Source: Hofstenia miamia (taxonomy: Eukaryota > Xenacoelomorpha > Acoela > Hofsteniidae). From it: a stretch of 64,000 bases of DNA. Positions 1 through 12,459 of this stretch are shown one piece after another (the stretch's first letter is position 1; the number at the start of each line of letters is the position of its first letter). The DNA is taken from contig CABFPE010000162.1 of NCBI GenBank assembly GCA_900660155.1, positions 44,449 through 108,448 of the forward strand, in the 5' to 3' direction. The notes under the pieces are model-generated. The model was not told the origin of the DNA. It saw only the letters and a list, made by a program, of their open reading frames with translations, and ran no database searches. The position numbers and the translations under genes were made by a program.

Positions 1-363
1 AAATGCAGTTAGTGTCAATGCCCAGTTGCTTTACTTAATCAAAACAACAAACACTTTACAAAATTGAGTTTAAGTCAGTTACAACTTAACGTGAGTGCAC
101 GCACTGAGCTAAAGTAAGACACACATAATTAGTTCCATTTGAGCTGAGGTGGTGCCGTGGACTCAATCATTGTTCATGAAGGAGAGGAACTGTTTTGTGG
201 AGATTGGCTTTGGGCAGTAGCCCATGGAAGAACTGGAGAGGAAACGTCATACGGCTCTGTCACCTAAACAGTGATAGTCAATGCTCAAGTATTTAATTAA
301 CATAACTAGTTAATAAGAGAGAACGGTCTGACGGTTCAGCAACTTGGTAACTCCTCACACACA
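1..363 (+). mobile_element. LTR end of the local Gypsy family (plus sense)
   Basis: Downstream part of a long terminal repeat; its beginning lies before the window. Reversed, it matches the solo LTR at 20896-21997, sharing the blocks around GTTTAGGTGAC, the GGGCAGTAGCCC area and TGAGGAGTTAC. It ends in CA at 363. The body that follows runs in the opposite sense, so this LTR does not belong to that body. Confidence 0.8.
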
Positions 364-1250
364 ATTTACCGAGTACTCATTATCAGTAATTAGACATGGC
401 ACAATAAGCAAGGTGGAGGATGTTACAGTTTCCCCAACGATTTTAGACATCAGTTTTTCTCTCTTTTTTGATTGTACTGTTCTTTCCAAGGTAGTTTCTG
501 AGTAGGCGTGTAGCTGGCTCATCTGTAATGGTAATCTGCTGGTGCTCAGTTCACAGTCCATGGGCTGTGAATCTGTGCTGATAGTTTTTACTGATTTGTC
601 CTTGAATTGGCTCAGAGTTACTTCTACCAGCACTTGGCCAGTTGTGGCTCCAACTGGGATAATGTCAGCTTTGAATTGCTTCTGTATCTCCATGGTTCTT
701 CCACCACTTACACCTTCCCCTGCAACTCCTCATGTCTCACCACCCTTGAATCAGCGTCATGGACTTTGGGAGGGAAAGTTGTGCTACGCACCAGTTTTCT
801 GAGTGCACTTGAATTGGTGGTGCAGATCCCTGGTAGGAGAGGCTCCTCGTCTGTTGGTCTTTCTGCCCTTGAATCAGCCTTGGGGACTACTAGGACGACT
901 TCTAACTCTACATTGTCTGTTCATTGGTTCTTCGTTTCATCCCTTCTGCCCTTGAATCAACATCTGGTTTGAGAACTTCTTTAAACTCTCCTTCTCCTGT
1001 TTGTGGTCGAGAGCTCCTCAGGTTGTTGGTTTCTGCGCACTCTCTTCTTCATCAGTGGTTGCATCATTTTCCTCTAATTTCCTAAATGCAGTTAGTAAAT
1101 TTATATCCCATATTTCAGGGTCATATATAGGTTTATTTCTTGCTGTCCTCTGGGGCAGCACTCTTTGATTCAAGTTATCATCTCTGATGTCTGCTGTATA
1201 TTCATCATTGAATTCTCCTTTGTGTAAACTGTCTAAATCATTCATATCAT
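364..1250 (-). pseudogene. Element A: start of the extra 3' coding region
   Basis: The stretch after integrase contains the conserved YDPEIWD motif with PQRTARNKP just before it (about 1090-1170). It then has several short segments with DSRA and SxFKG words, and a DSQPMDCEL block near 540-575. Elements C and B carry the same blocks in the same order. Function is unknown. The later part of this region, present in the other copies, is not seen here. Confidence 0.65.
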
Positions 1251-1389
1251 ATATAATCTCATTGCCATTAATTCAGCATATTTTAAATTTGACATTCTAA
1301 TCTATCTTCATTGCTTCAATGCCTGCTGTTGCTCTTTTGAAGTTTTGAAAATGTTATAGTCTATTATTGTCTAACATATATTTTGTCTC

Positions 1390-2576
1390 CTACTTTGTCT
1401 GCATGACTGTAGATTTTTTATTTTAATTGTGTTGCTGTCTCACTGCTGATTTTTTTATGTTGTGGCACATTGTCTCATGAATGCCCGTAATTTGATCTTT
1501 TAGCAGTTTTATGTATATGTTGTCCAACCTTCCACTGTAGTGTATTGCATTGAAAGCAGGGTTGCTGATTCTCTTCCAAACTTTGCCTTAAATGGTGAGA
1601 CTCTGGTCATTGCATGCACTGAAGTGTTATAGTAGTATTCAATCATTTAGATGATCTCTCTCCATCTATTTCCCCCTATCCTAGTTGTTGCCACTCTGAT
1701 CAACTTGATTAGCATCTGATTGAGTCATTCCACTGCTCTGTTGGCCTGCTGATAATATGCGGCTGTTCACTCACTTGCAATTTCTAGAAGCTTCTCATTT
1801 CCTGGAAAAGTCCACTCTCAAATTGGGGCCCCTTATCATTTATAATTGTCTCCATTGCTCCCAGTCATAGTATCCATTCCTTTAACACTAGTTCTTCTGT
1901 GGTTTCTGCCATGCATTGGGAACATTCTTGCACACTTGGTAAGCTTATCTACCATCACTAGTAGATATTGTTGGGTCTCTGTGTCTTTCAATAGCATCTC
2001 CAGGTCTATGTGAACTATTTCATTAGGTTGAGTTGCGATAATTTTTTCTAATTGCACTCTCTGTATTGGAAAATGTTGTTTATTATTCAATAGGCATGTT
2101 GTGCACTTATTAATTATATCTTCAATAATTTTTCTCATGGCTGTCATTATGAATCTTGCATTGAATGTTTTCTCCATCTGCCTAATCCCCAGATGACCCT
2201 TTTCATGTAATTTCCATATTAGTTCTCTCTTAAAGTAATCAGGAATCACAATCCAGTTGGTTCGACCTTCAACATACAATAATCCATTCTTGTTGATTTT
2301 CCATTTATACCATTCATAATAACCTGTTGTTATTTTCGATAGTGTTGTCTGAGGTTCCCTTATCTTTTTTATGATTTTTCTGAGGATTATGTCATCTCTT
2401 TGTTTATCTATTATCTCTTGTTTGGATATCTCTTCCCTCATTAGTATCAGTAGTACTGCTTGGCCGTTCTTGTCTATGTTTATCTCTGGTAGTCCTTTGT
2501 ACTTGGTGTGTGGCAGAAACTGAAATTGCTTCTTCTCCCCATCTGTTTTTGCTGCATCTCTTTGGTATTCTGGCAA
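1390..2576 (-). pseudogene. Element A: integrase part of pol
   Basis: Gypsy integrase remains. The zinc-binding region reads LHEKGHLGIRQ, followed by KCTTCLLNNKQ (HH-CC finger). The catalytic core opens with EIVHIDLE, whose D would be the first metal ligand, followed by YLLVMVDKLTKCARMFPM. Such enzymes insert the DNA copy into the host chromosome. This copy is a fossil. Confidence 0.85.
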
Positions 2577-2582
2577 AGATGT

Positions 2583-2981
2583 TCAGAAGTCCGCGTTGTT
2601 ATGCAATGTGCCTTTCCTATGTTTGTTCATAAGTGTAAATTGGTTCAAGTATTTGATCCACCATGATACTATTCCGGATTTATCCCTGGAGAACTTCTTC
2701 AGCCAAGCCAAACCACTGTTGTCTGTTTGCACTCTAAATTGTCTGCCTATGGAGCCATAGTTCTCTTTGCTTGCCCTCAGTTTGCGGCTAAAGAACTGGA
2801 TGGGTAATTCCTTTCCGTTTTTTATTTGTCTCAACATTGCTCTGATTGCCACTTTGCTGGCGTTGCAATCTAATATGAATTTTTTATTGTAATCCAGTGT
2901 GTTGAGGCAGGGTAATTTCACCAATTCTTCTTTGATGTTATCCACTTCCTCCAGCTCCTGCCAAGTCCACATGAATTTCAC
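2583..2981 (-). pseudogene. Element A: RNase H part of pol
   Basis: RNase H-like segment just after the RT. It shows the DCNASKVAI block, the PIQFFSRKL block and TDNSGLAWLKKF near its end, all standard for the Ty3/Gypsy RT-RNase H connection. This domain removes RNA from the RNA-DNA hybrid during copying. Fossil copy. Confidence 0.85.
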
Positions 2982-3047
2982 TGATTTCTACATCATTTTA
3001 GTCATTTTCACCCTCTTACCAGCTATATTTGAAATAAATGTCCCATT

Positions 3048-3860
3048 TTAGTTAAAGAATCCCATAACCCTCTGTATGTCTTTTTTGTTGTTTTGTTTTT
3101 CTATTTTTCGGATTATTTCTCTGGCGTTGTCCTTCATGCATATTCTTCCTTTTTCTATTGTTCTTCCAAGGAACACTATTTTCTCTTTGAGAATATTGCA
3201 TTTATTTCCATTAATATGAAGTCCCGCATTTTCTAGGATTGTTATCATTCTTTCTAATTTTTCAAGATGTTCTTCGACTGTATCACTTGTTACTATAATG
3301 TCATCTATATAGGCATTGACCCCTTCCTCCATTTTGTGTTTTGTTCTTTAGTACCTTCGTGATTTACCTCTGAATGGTTGCTGGTGCATTATGAAGACTG
3401 AACGCCATATATATCCATTCAAATAGCCCATATGGAGTGATAAATGCTGTCTTCTCAATGTCGTCCTCTTCCATTTTTACTTGCCAGTAGGCCTTGTATA
3501 AATCTAGTGTTGTAAAATATTTATGTTTACTGGCTTTGTAGAGCATGTCCTCTATTCACAGTAGTGGATATTAATCCTTCTTCATCACTTCATTCAGCTT
3601 GCAGAAGTCAATACACAAATGATACTTTTCTCCTCTTTTTACAAATACAGGTGTTGCTGCTTACAGCCTTTCACTTGGTTGAATAATTTTGTTGTTGATT
3701 AGCTCTGCCAGTATGCAATTGTATTCTTCTTTCATTTGTTTGAGCACCCTTCTGACAGGTAGTTTATTTGGCTTGTCTGTTGTTGTGACTATCTTATGCT
3801 TTTTGCACACTGCCTGCCTATGCTTATTTCTCTGTAGTTGAATATACATTTGTGTTTTTC
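3048..3860 (-). pseudogene. Element A: reverse transcriptase part of pol
   Basis: Three RT blocks can be read in order: KLPVRRVLKQMKEEYN upstream, KYFTTLDLYKAYWQV with FEWIYMAFSLHNAPAT in the middle, then AYIDDIIVTSDTVEEHLEKL with the catalytic YIDD and LGRTIEKGRI after it. The spacing is typical of Ty3/Gypsy. Fossil copy. Confidence 0.9.
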
Positions 3861-4413
3861 TAACAGTGTCCTTAGTTGCGTGATCTCCAGTTCTTCTTAA
3901 TGTGGGTAGTCTTCATTGTTTATTTCAAGTATTCTTTATTTGTCTGCCTCTTCTGCTTTAATCATAATGCCCTTGAATTGGCCTTTGGGAGTACTTGCAA
4001 CTTTGATGGTGTTCGTCCACTTGCTGTTGAGTCAGCCATGTGGAGTACTATCCACATTCCTTTGCAAGTCCTTGAATCGACCATGCAAGTTACTTGCTCC
4101 ATCATTGTCTTTGATTGCCTTCCAGATGAGTCTGATGTTATTTTTGATGTATTGCCCGTATATTCTTATTTGAGATCTTTTCAATGTATTGCCCGTATAT
4201 TCTTATTTGAGATCTTTTCAAATTAACATTCCTGTTTGTAGCATTTAGGATTGGTATTCTTCCCTTTCCGTGTTTTATTGTGCAGACACTAGATGGCATT
4301 GATACTCTTTTTGTGTTGATGCCTTTGTTGTCATACAGCATTATGTCAGTGGTTAAAGTGTTCTCTGTCTTGATTGTATACATCTTCCATTGATGTGGCT
4401 GTAAGTGTATGTC

Positions 4414-4740
4414 CTACTGCAGTTGAAATGTGATTGTTTTCTGCTCCCCTTGTTCCTCTTCAATCTCCATCTCTTCTTCTTTTACCTTTATGGTTCTATT
4501 AGCATAATTAATGACACATTCATTTCTTATCAAAAAGTCATTGCCTAATATGACTTCGTATGGCAATGAATTGTTGTGTGTATCCATCACCACCAAAGGT
4601 TGTTCGAATGTTGTATTCACAATTCTCATTTGTGCTACAATTATCATTCCTTTTGTATCAATATAATCCCCTGATGCGTTAATTAGTCTCTTATTGCAAT
4701 TGTTCAAATCTTCATGTTTGAATCCTGACTTCATAGTGCA
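4414..4740 (-). pseudogene. Element A: aspartic protease part of pol
   Basis: Retropepsin-like segment: KSGFKHEDLNNCNKRLINASG, then PYEVILGNDFLIRNECVINY, equivalent to the usual ILGxDFL block. The linker to the RT on its left carries short LKG-type words also seen in the extra 3' region. Fossil copy. Confidence 0.8.
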
Positions 4741-4959
4741 TTCATCAGTAATTATGGATGTTGCTGCTCAGGTGTTGATTGTTGCTTTTGTCATTATTCC
4801 AATAATAGTTATTGTTATTATATTCATCATGTCAAGGTTTGTTAAGATCATTATCAATGCATTGTTGTTGTGAGTCATCACTCTACTTAGTTTTCCAACT
4901 CCTCATTGGTAGGCAATGCGTCATTGATATCATCTTCTGTTTATAGTACATCTTCTTCA

Positions 4960-6643
4960 TCATAGTAAGCTTCTTCATCCCCAATTACATTTATCTGTTT
5001 TGGGCAGTCTGGTTTTTTGTGTCCTTTCTGTCCTCAACCATAACACTTGACGTCTTTCTCCTATACTTTTCTAGTCTTACCATCTTTTCCTTTTACTTTT
5101 ATTATCTTTTCTTGTTTTGCTTCTGTATAGGCTTTAGTGGGGGTACATGATTTGAGGTTGTTTCTCCAGTTTGGTCCCTCCCTGTGCCATGCAGCTTTTT
5201 TGTATATCCAGGCATTGTTTTCAATGGTTGCTTGTATGTCAACTGCCTTTCTAATAAGTTGTTCAAACTTATCAGCGTCATCAAATTTGATTTCAAACTG
5301 CATCCTGATGAACAAATCAATTTCTCTTGAACTGAGCATTAGCAATCATTCAACTTATTGCATATAATTTTGGATTTCATCAGTTTTTCTCATTTTTTGT
5401 CACATTTTGAATGATCTGGTATTGATTTTTAAAACTCTCATTCTCATAGTAGTTCATAAAATCTCCAATTAGCAGTTGATAATTTCTTTTTCTTTCTGCA
5501 TTCAAGAGCAAGTAGTGTTATGAGGCTGCCCCTGTTAAGTATAATGGCTCACTTTCCATTCTGCCATCATCAGTTTGAACATTTGTAGCCATTTGGCAAA
5601 TTTTGGGTTATAACCGTCTACTCTTCCATTGAATTTGGGTAGTGTTGCTTTGCAAGGTATTGTATCATTGGCTGTCAATTGTGGTAGATTGAGTCCTCAT
5701 ATCTGGGTTTTCCATGGTTTTTATGGCATCTTCCTCTTGCAGTTGTGTAGTCACTGCTTTTGTGATTTCATTTATAATTTTCTGTTTCTCAAGGTCTGAA
5801 TCCTCATCTGATTCTTTGTATATCACTTCTTCTCAGTTCAGTATGTGTGGTGCCTGCAGTTTGGTTTCTTTTTTGGAATGAAATTCCATCTCGTGGGTTT
5901 GCAAGCCACTTCTTTCTTCCTCCATTAGCTGTAATTATCACAATTTGTCTTTCAGCTGTTCTAGTTCTCCCACTTGTAAATTGTTGTCCTCAAATAGTTG
6001 TCTATTTGTTTTCTCCAGCTCTTGGTTCCTCTCTTGCCATTGCTGGTTTTGCTCTAGAATTCTTTTATTGGATTCTGATAGTTGGTGGGTGAGGATTTTT
6101 ATCTCTTTTTGAAATAATTGACTTTGTTCATCTCAGTCAATATCATTTCACTTTGTTGCTCCATCTCTTTGACTTTCTTAGTCAATTATTCTATTTGTTG
6201 TGTTAAGAGTTCTTCATTCTCTTGGCTCTTCTTTAGCATAATCATTATATCCAATGGGTTTGTATCTGGTGGCTTCATTTCTGGGGGGAACTATGGGATT
6301 GTAGTTGTGTCTGTTCCTGAGTTCACACCAAATTATGGCAATGATCATATCATTCTAGTAGTTACTGCTTTGGTTGCAGTTTTCTTAACTCTTCCTTTTT
6401 TTCCTTTTGTCATATTTTCTTTCTTGTTTGTAGTGGTTTTTCCATCTCTAGATCACAATTAAAGGATCCTAGTGAAGTGCTTTTGATTGGTTTGGGGTAT
6501 CTCTGTATATTAACTGGTTGTTAGTTCATATAACTTGTTAGCTGCTTTTTCCACTTTCACTTGTAGCTTTTGTTGTTGTGTGCGGGTAGTTTCACTGAAT
6601 GTTTCTTCTTTAGAATTGCTGTTCTTGGCTGTCATGGTCGCCA
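4960..6643 (-). pseudogene. Element A: gag part
   Basis: Gag starts immediately inside the LTR with the ATG embedded in the primer-binding site (MTAKNSN...). A long coiled-coil region lies around 5900-6460, and a capsid-like region around 5060-5700 reads KFDDADKFEQLIRKAVDIQATIENNAW. A nucleocapsid knuckle with GHKKPDCPKQ sits near 4990-5050. Fossil copy. Confidence 0.75.
6627..6643 (-). promoter_or_regulatory. Primer-binding site of element A
   Basis: On the minus strand the LTR ends ...GTTACA and is followed at once by TGGCGACCATGACAGCC. This is the normal place and form of a tRNA primer site (TGG plus the acceptor-stem complement). It resembles the arginine-tRNA sites of mdg1/412-type elements, but the exact tRNA is not proven. 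Confidence 0.7.
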
Positions 6644-7770
6644 TGTAACATCATCTACCAGGAATTATCACCATGTATGTACTGTTACTGTATAACATTA
6701 GCTGTGTTATTGTGGGTAAGGATTTACTTATTACATACTGCTTGACTGTTGCTTCTGATAACTTATATAACTGGAATTAACCATTCATCATTTAGGTGAT
6801 GAAGCCATGCAGTAATGTCTGTTGTGGTCTTTTAATGGGCATCTGCCTGAAGCAAATCTCCACATCTGGTTTCACCATCCCATCAATTGGTTGAATGCCA
6901 CTTCTCAGCTCAATCAATACAGTTTATGTGTACCCTACTTTAGCTAAGTGCATACTCAAGGTATGCCACAACTCAACTTAAACTCTATTTTGTGAAAGTG
7001 TTATGTCTATTTGCAACCAGACTTGTTACTAGTTGTTTGTTAATTATTACATGTAGCCATTACCAAAAATATATTGGCTTTAAATATATTTAGTTCAAAC
7101 AACTTCCTAAACTACATTTATAGTTTACTACATGTATGGCCACTTTATCAGATGATTATAGGTCGTTAATTTGGATCTAAAATAATATTAATATAATTCC
7201 TAGGTTTAAGTCATCCAAATGATTGTTGGCAATTAATTATTTTGATACATGTAGCAGTGAAATGCTAGTCAGCTAATTGAGTGAAAACCCCTATACCTAA
7301 CCTATGTGCACTTTGGTGATCAGGCAGAGAGACCCTAGAATTGTTCCCTGTGATGTATCCAGACCACTACTAAACACCACTCAATTAGCTCAACATTGTA
7401 TTAAATAATCAAACCATTAATATGAAACAAAATAAGCATTCCAAGTAAAATTCTTTATCAAACTCTTACAATTGTTTTCAATCTATTTATAATAATTCCA
7501 AAAGAAGTACCTGTGGATTAAAATTTAAAATTCTGCCAAGATGGCGGCTGAAAATAATGAAAGTGTCATTTAGTCAAAAAGAATTTTTATCAAGACATAG
7601 AAATATCTCTTTTCTGACACATATTGTTTCTTAGTTGCATAATACAAATAAATCTTAAATAATTCTAATTGATTTGATTGCAATATTTTTTAATCATTTT
7701 CCTTTGACTTTAATATTCCTCTGCTCAACGTTTTGCAGCTTATTTGAGATTTTATGTGGATGATGCTACA
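6644..7770 (-). mobile_element. LTR shared by elements A and C
   Basis: A 1127-base LTR. On the plus strand it runs from TGTAACATCATC to GATGATGCTACA. On one side it touches the primer-binding site and gag of A; on the other it touches the 3' end of element C. One LTR therefore serves as A's 5' LTR and C's 3' LTR. Confidence 0.88.
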
Positions 7771-10670
7771 TGAATACTTTCCTCAGGCTGCGTGTGTTGG
7801 CTACATCTTTGTAGAAAAAGCTAATGTTATCTAATACTTCTTCTTCACTGATTTTCCTTGGGTTGTTCTTGCTGATCCTCATCATGGTAATGATTTCTAC
7901 TTTCTTCATTACATCATAATAACAATATTTGTTTTCCCATATGTCCTTCCATACTATGTTCTTAACACCCAAAAATAGCATTAATGCTCTGGGGTTGCAG
8001 GCTTCAATCTTCTTTCTTAGCTCTTGTGGCTGTATATGTATCAGCTGTCCCTCTGTGTACAGTTGGTATGGGGTTATCATTGCTTTGATGTATACTATTT
8101 CACAGTTATTGTTACTTAGCAATATTTGCTTTGATTTTGATTCCATATTAACATAAGACTTGTGCTCATGCAAGAATTTTCTGGCAAATTATATTTTCTT
8201 CAGCAGCCTTGATCATGGGAATACCATTGGTATTGGTATAGTTTGAGGTGGAGTACATAATAGAATTTTTGTGTCTACTTTTCTTTTCATTTCTTCATAT
8301 TTGCCAGTTGTTAGTGATGCTGTTGCTTGCCCTATTGTGGTGGGGTAGTTCATCTTTCATTCTGCTAATGTGTCCCAGAATAGTTGTGTGACGCCTTGTC
8401 TGGTGAGATTGAAATTTGTCTGCTCTTATATGTCTATTTTGGACATAATACACTCAACATCCACTGCCAGCTGATTAAAAGTTTTGAGTAACTCTTCTAA
8501 TTCTGTGTGGGTAAATGACTTGGTGAACATTAGTTTCATCATCACTACCTTTTGTTGTTCTTTTATCTCAACTAGAAATCATTCAACATTTGTATCTATC
8601 CACTCTATTATTGTTGCCAGTCTCACTTCTCCCCATTTCTTGATATTTATTCTATTAATTGTTCTTTGCATATACAGGGACAACAGTAATTGTGAGGATG
8701 TTAGCAACTCCTCATCTTTCATTATATCTTGTTGTGATTTTGTGACCATTTTGCAAACTTCCACTGTTCTTGTTATTCTGCCTTTTCTTATGATCTTGGC
8801 ACTTTTTATTATTTCCATGAATGTGCATCATGGGCTATCTCTTGCATACTTTTCCATGGCATCTTCTAATGTGCTGTTAGACGTTCCTCTGTTTCAGTGC
8901 ATTGCTAATGTCCTTTGTATTTGCTAATTTTCTTTTCACTATTCCTAGTGTTGTTAGCCATGGTTGATTTTGTAGTTGTCTTAATTGCATTTCTGCCATT
9001 GCTCCCCCATGTGCTTTCACATATGCTCTTTGAATATAGTTATTTCACTTGTTCAGATTCCTATTCTATTTGCCATTTCTACTATGGCTATTTTTCTCTG
9101 TCTTTTTCTGAAATTTCATATTCTGCCTGAAGGTGGTCTTGTCTTTCTTTCATGCTGCATTTGATAAAAAGTATGTTCACCATTTCTAAGCCTTCTTTTT
9201 TTACTGTCAGCTCCACTGTTTTTGTTTGTCTATAAAGGTCAATTGTGATGCAGTGATCTACCATTATCCTATGTATCTGTGCCCAGTAATCTATCAGCAG
9301 ATGAAATCAAAATAGCTCTGATGTCATTTTATCTTTTCCTTCCCATGGGAATATGCATAAACATGTCTATGAGATATTTTGGGATTTCTTCTATCATTGC
9401 TTTCAATACTATATTAGTACACAGACTCTTTGTACTTTTGCCATTCTTAACATTTGATCCAAAATTGCTGTTCAAGATTTTTATTATCCTCTTTATCTTT
9501 CAGGACATGTATGATCATTAAATTTTGCTTGTCCATGTTGATTTCCAGGATTTGCACTATTTTATCTTTGTCTGCCATTATAGCTTGCATTGTTTCTAGC
9601 ATGATCTCCTCATTGAATGGTATGTGCACTCTACTTTCCATGCATAGCCTTTTTAATGTTTCATTCATATCCATTAGGTAGCTTATAATCATGTTCACTT
9701 TTGGTCTATTATTGGCTTTGAGCACTATTGGTAGATTTCTTCCCTCTCTTTTGGTGATTCTCTGAATATGTGTCTTTGTTTCTGGTGATAACTTTTTTTT
9801 AAAGAATTATGTTCCATTTTTATTGTGCCAATAAAGTAGGGGTGCAAGGTTTCTCTGTTGATTTTAAACATTCTTTTCCCCCTTTCTTTAGATATTACTT
9901 TTTGTTTGGAGGTATTTTCCTAGGAGACATGTAACTGTTTCATTACTAATGGTAATCTACTGGTGATCAGTTCACAGTCCATGGGTTGTGAATCAGTGCT
10001 TATGGTTTCTACTGATTCACCCTTGAATTGGCTTTCAGTTACTCCCAATGGCACTTGACCAGGTTCCTGTGATGATACTGTCAGCCTTGAATCACTTCCC
10101 ACAAGGAAAGTTCTGCTGCTGCTGTTCACCAGTTCTCTGCATGCCCTTGAATCAGCTTTGCAAATACCTGGTTGGAGAGGCTCTTTGTCCATTTGTCTCT
10201 CTGACCTTCAATCAGCGTTAAGGACTACTAGGATGCCTTCTCACTCTATGTAATTTATTTGTCATCTCTTCATTCTCATCAATTCTGCCTTTGAATCAAC
10301 ATCTGGTTTGAGAACTTCTTCTGACTCTCCTTCTCATATTCATTGCTGAGAATCCCTCTGGCTGTTGGTTGCATCATACTTGTTTCCTCAATGGTTGGTT
10401 CTTTTATCTTCCTAAATTCAGTTAATAAATTTAAGTCCCATATTTCAGGGTGATATATAGGTTTATTTCTTGCTGACCTTTGGGTCAGCACTTTCTGTTC
10501 TAGGTTTTCATTTCTGATATTTGCTGTGAATTCTTCCTCAAAGTCTTCTTCAGGTAGGCTGTCTAAATAAGACATGTCATATGTAATTTCATTTCCATTA
10601 ATTCAGTATTCTCATCTATCTTTGCTTCCTCTATGTCTGCCATCACTCTTTTGAGGTTTTGAAAATGTAA
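7771..10670 (-). pseudogene. Element C: extra 3' coding region (unknown function)
   Basis: From the pol side it contains: the NKPIYHPEIWDLNLLTEF block (about 10410-10490); SQFKG and DSRA words with DSQPMDCEL (9920-10192); a helical segment MQAIMADKDKIVQILEINMD with LMIIHVLKDK (9447-9725); EEELLTSSQLLLSLYMQRT-type blocks (8484-8927); and a last part with ITPYQLYTEGQLIHIQ, IVWKDIWENKYCYYDVMKK and NISFFYKDVANTRSLRKVF (7766-8173). The same order occurs in B, G, H and E. No signal peptide, transmembrane segment or envelope motif was seen. Confidence 0.7.
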
Positions 10671-10679
10671 TATTCTATT

Positions 10680-11690
10680 GTTGTCTAACATATTCTTGTT
10701 TTTTGGTAGTGTTTGTGTTATTATTTGCAGTAATGACCAACCATTTTTAATTTTTGAGTTGTTTGTGTCTGTAATTTCTATTAGTGTGAATGTGTAAACC
10801 TTATTGCCAACCTTATGTGCAAGCCTGTAAATTTTCTTTAATCGCCATTGGCCTGTGGATGGTAAGCTATTGTTCTTTCACTCACCACTTCCAAGAGTTT
10901 CGCCATTTCTTGAAACAATCCACTCTTGAATTAAGTTCCTTTATCTCTTATTATTGTTTCCAATGGACTGAACTGTAAAATCCATTCTTTCAATACTATT
11001 TCACCTGTTGTATACACAGTTGTATTTTTCATCAGAATAATTCTCACATACTTCATGAAGTTGTCTACCATCACCAATAGATGTTGATAGCCTTCTTTGT
11101 CTTTTGATAATTGCTCTAAATCTATATGAACTATCTCATTTGGTTGCTTTGCAATAATTTTCTCCAGGGGCGCCCTCTGTGTTGGAAAATGTTGTTCATT
11201 GTGCAGTAAGCATGTGGTGCACTCATTGATGATGTCTTCTATTACTCTCCTTACTGCCATTGTGATGAACCTTGTGCTGAATGTCTTTTCCATTTGCATT
11301 ATTTCTAGGTGGCCTTTCTCATGTATCTTCCTTATTGGGTCAATCTTGAAGTATTCAGGTATCATAATTCTGTTACTTTAAGCCTCTATGTACAATAGTC
11401 CATTACCATTTTTTTCCATTTGTAGTGTTTGAAGTGTTGCTCAGAGTTCCTTTATTTTCTTTATAATTTTGCTGAGAATCACATTGTCATTGTGGTTTTC
11501 TATTATCTCAAATTCAGAGATCTCCTTTCTCATTATTGTTGGTAGTACTGCTTGTCCCTTTTTGTCCACGTTTATCTCAGGCAGCTACTCATATTCTGTG
11601 TGGGGTAGAAACTGAAATTGTTTTTCTCTCCATATAGCTTTGCTGTGTCTCTTTAGTATTCTAGTAGTGAATTCCAGAAGCCTAGTTGTT
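10680..11690 (-). pseudogene. Element C: integrase part of pol
   Basis: Recognised from KIHEKGHLEIMQMEKTFSTR with NECTTCLLHNEQHFPTQR (zinc finger), EIVHIDLEQLSKDKEGYQ and HLLVMVDNFMKYVRII. Same lineage as the integrases of A, B and H. Fossil copy. Confidence 0.85.
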
Positions 11691-11699
11691 ATGCAGGGT

Positions 11700-12454
11700 G
11701 CCTTTGCAGTGTTCAATTGAGAATGTGAACTGTTGAGGTACTCAATCCATTGAGATACTATGGCAGAGTTATCCCCAGAGAACTTCTTGACCCAGGCTAG
11801 TCTGCTATTATTTGTTCATACTCTAAATTATCTTTCAATTAGGAAGTGTATGAATTTTTTGATACTTTCAACTATTGCCAGCATTTCTACCTTGGTTGAT
11901 CCATAATTCTCCTTGCTGAGTTTTAAATTTCAACTGAAGAACTCTATGTGTACCTCCTTTCCATTCCTAATTTGTCCCAGTGTTGCTCCACTGGCTACTT
12001 TACTTGGATTGCAATCCAGTCTAAATTTCTCAGTGTAATCTGGTGTGTTTAAAGATGGTAATTNNNNNNNNNNNNNNNNNNNNNGTCTGCTATTATTTGT
12101 TCATACTCTAAATTATCTTTCAATTAGGAAGTGTATGAATTTTTTGATACTTTCAACTATTGCCAGCATTTCTACCTTGGTTGATCCATAATTCTCCTTG
12201 CTGAGTTTTAAATTTCAACTGAAGAACTCTATGTGTACCTCCTTTCCATTCCTAATTTGTCCCAGTGTTGCTCCACTGGCTACTTTACTTGGATTGCAAT
12301 CCAGTCTAAATTTCTCAGTGTAATCTGGTGTGTTTAAAGATGGTAATTTAGACAGTTCCCCTTTAATACTGTCTAATTCCTCTTGTTCCTGCCAAGTCCA
12401 TACAAATGGCACTGATTTTCTCATAAGCTTCATCATTTTTGCTATTTTCTCCAC
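11700..12454 (-). pseudogene. Element C: RNase H part, containing an assembly gap
   Basis: RNase H blocks such as LDCNPSKVASGATLGQIRNG and the DNSxLAWVKKF area. The gap (12064-12084) is flanked by two identical 264-base stretches, 11800-12063 and 12085-12348. This is more likely a failed contig overlap than a real duplication. Confidence 0.8.
12064..12084. other. Assembly gap (21 N)
   Basis: Run of 21 N between two identical 264-base copies. Confidence 0.99.
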
Positions 12455-12459
12455 AATGT

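Larger units (their letters stand above)
364..6643 (-). mobile_element. Fossil Ty3/Gypsy element A, body
   Basis: Old LTR retrotransposon reading right to left: gag next to the LTR at 6644-7770, then protease, reverse transcriptase, RNase H, integrase and the start of an extra 3' coding region. It is broken, with well over ten breaks. The family is recognised from the YIDD reverse transcriptase box, the LDLxKAYWQV and FxWIYMAF blocks, and the HxKGH/CxxC integrase finger. It shares the LTR on its right with element C, and its left end abuts an LTR of opposite sense. Confidence 0.9.

Noticed and set aside
3876-4226. 116-residue plus-strand frame
   Set aside because: It is the antisense of the element A protease-RT linker; the hydrophobic look comes from reading the opposite strand.
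8484-8927. 147-residue hydrophobic plus-strand frame that looks like a membrane protein
   Set aside because: It lies opposite the coding strand of element C's third region. Such antisense frames recur at the same place in other copies (for example 46860-47354).
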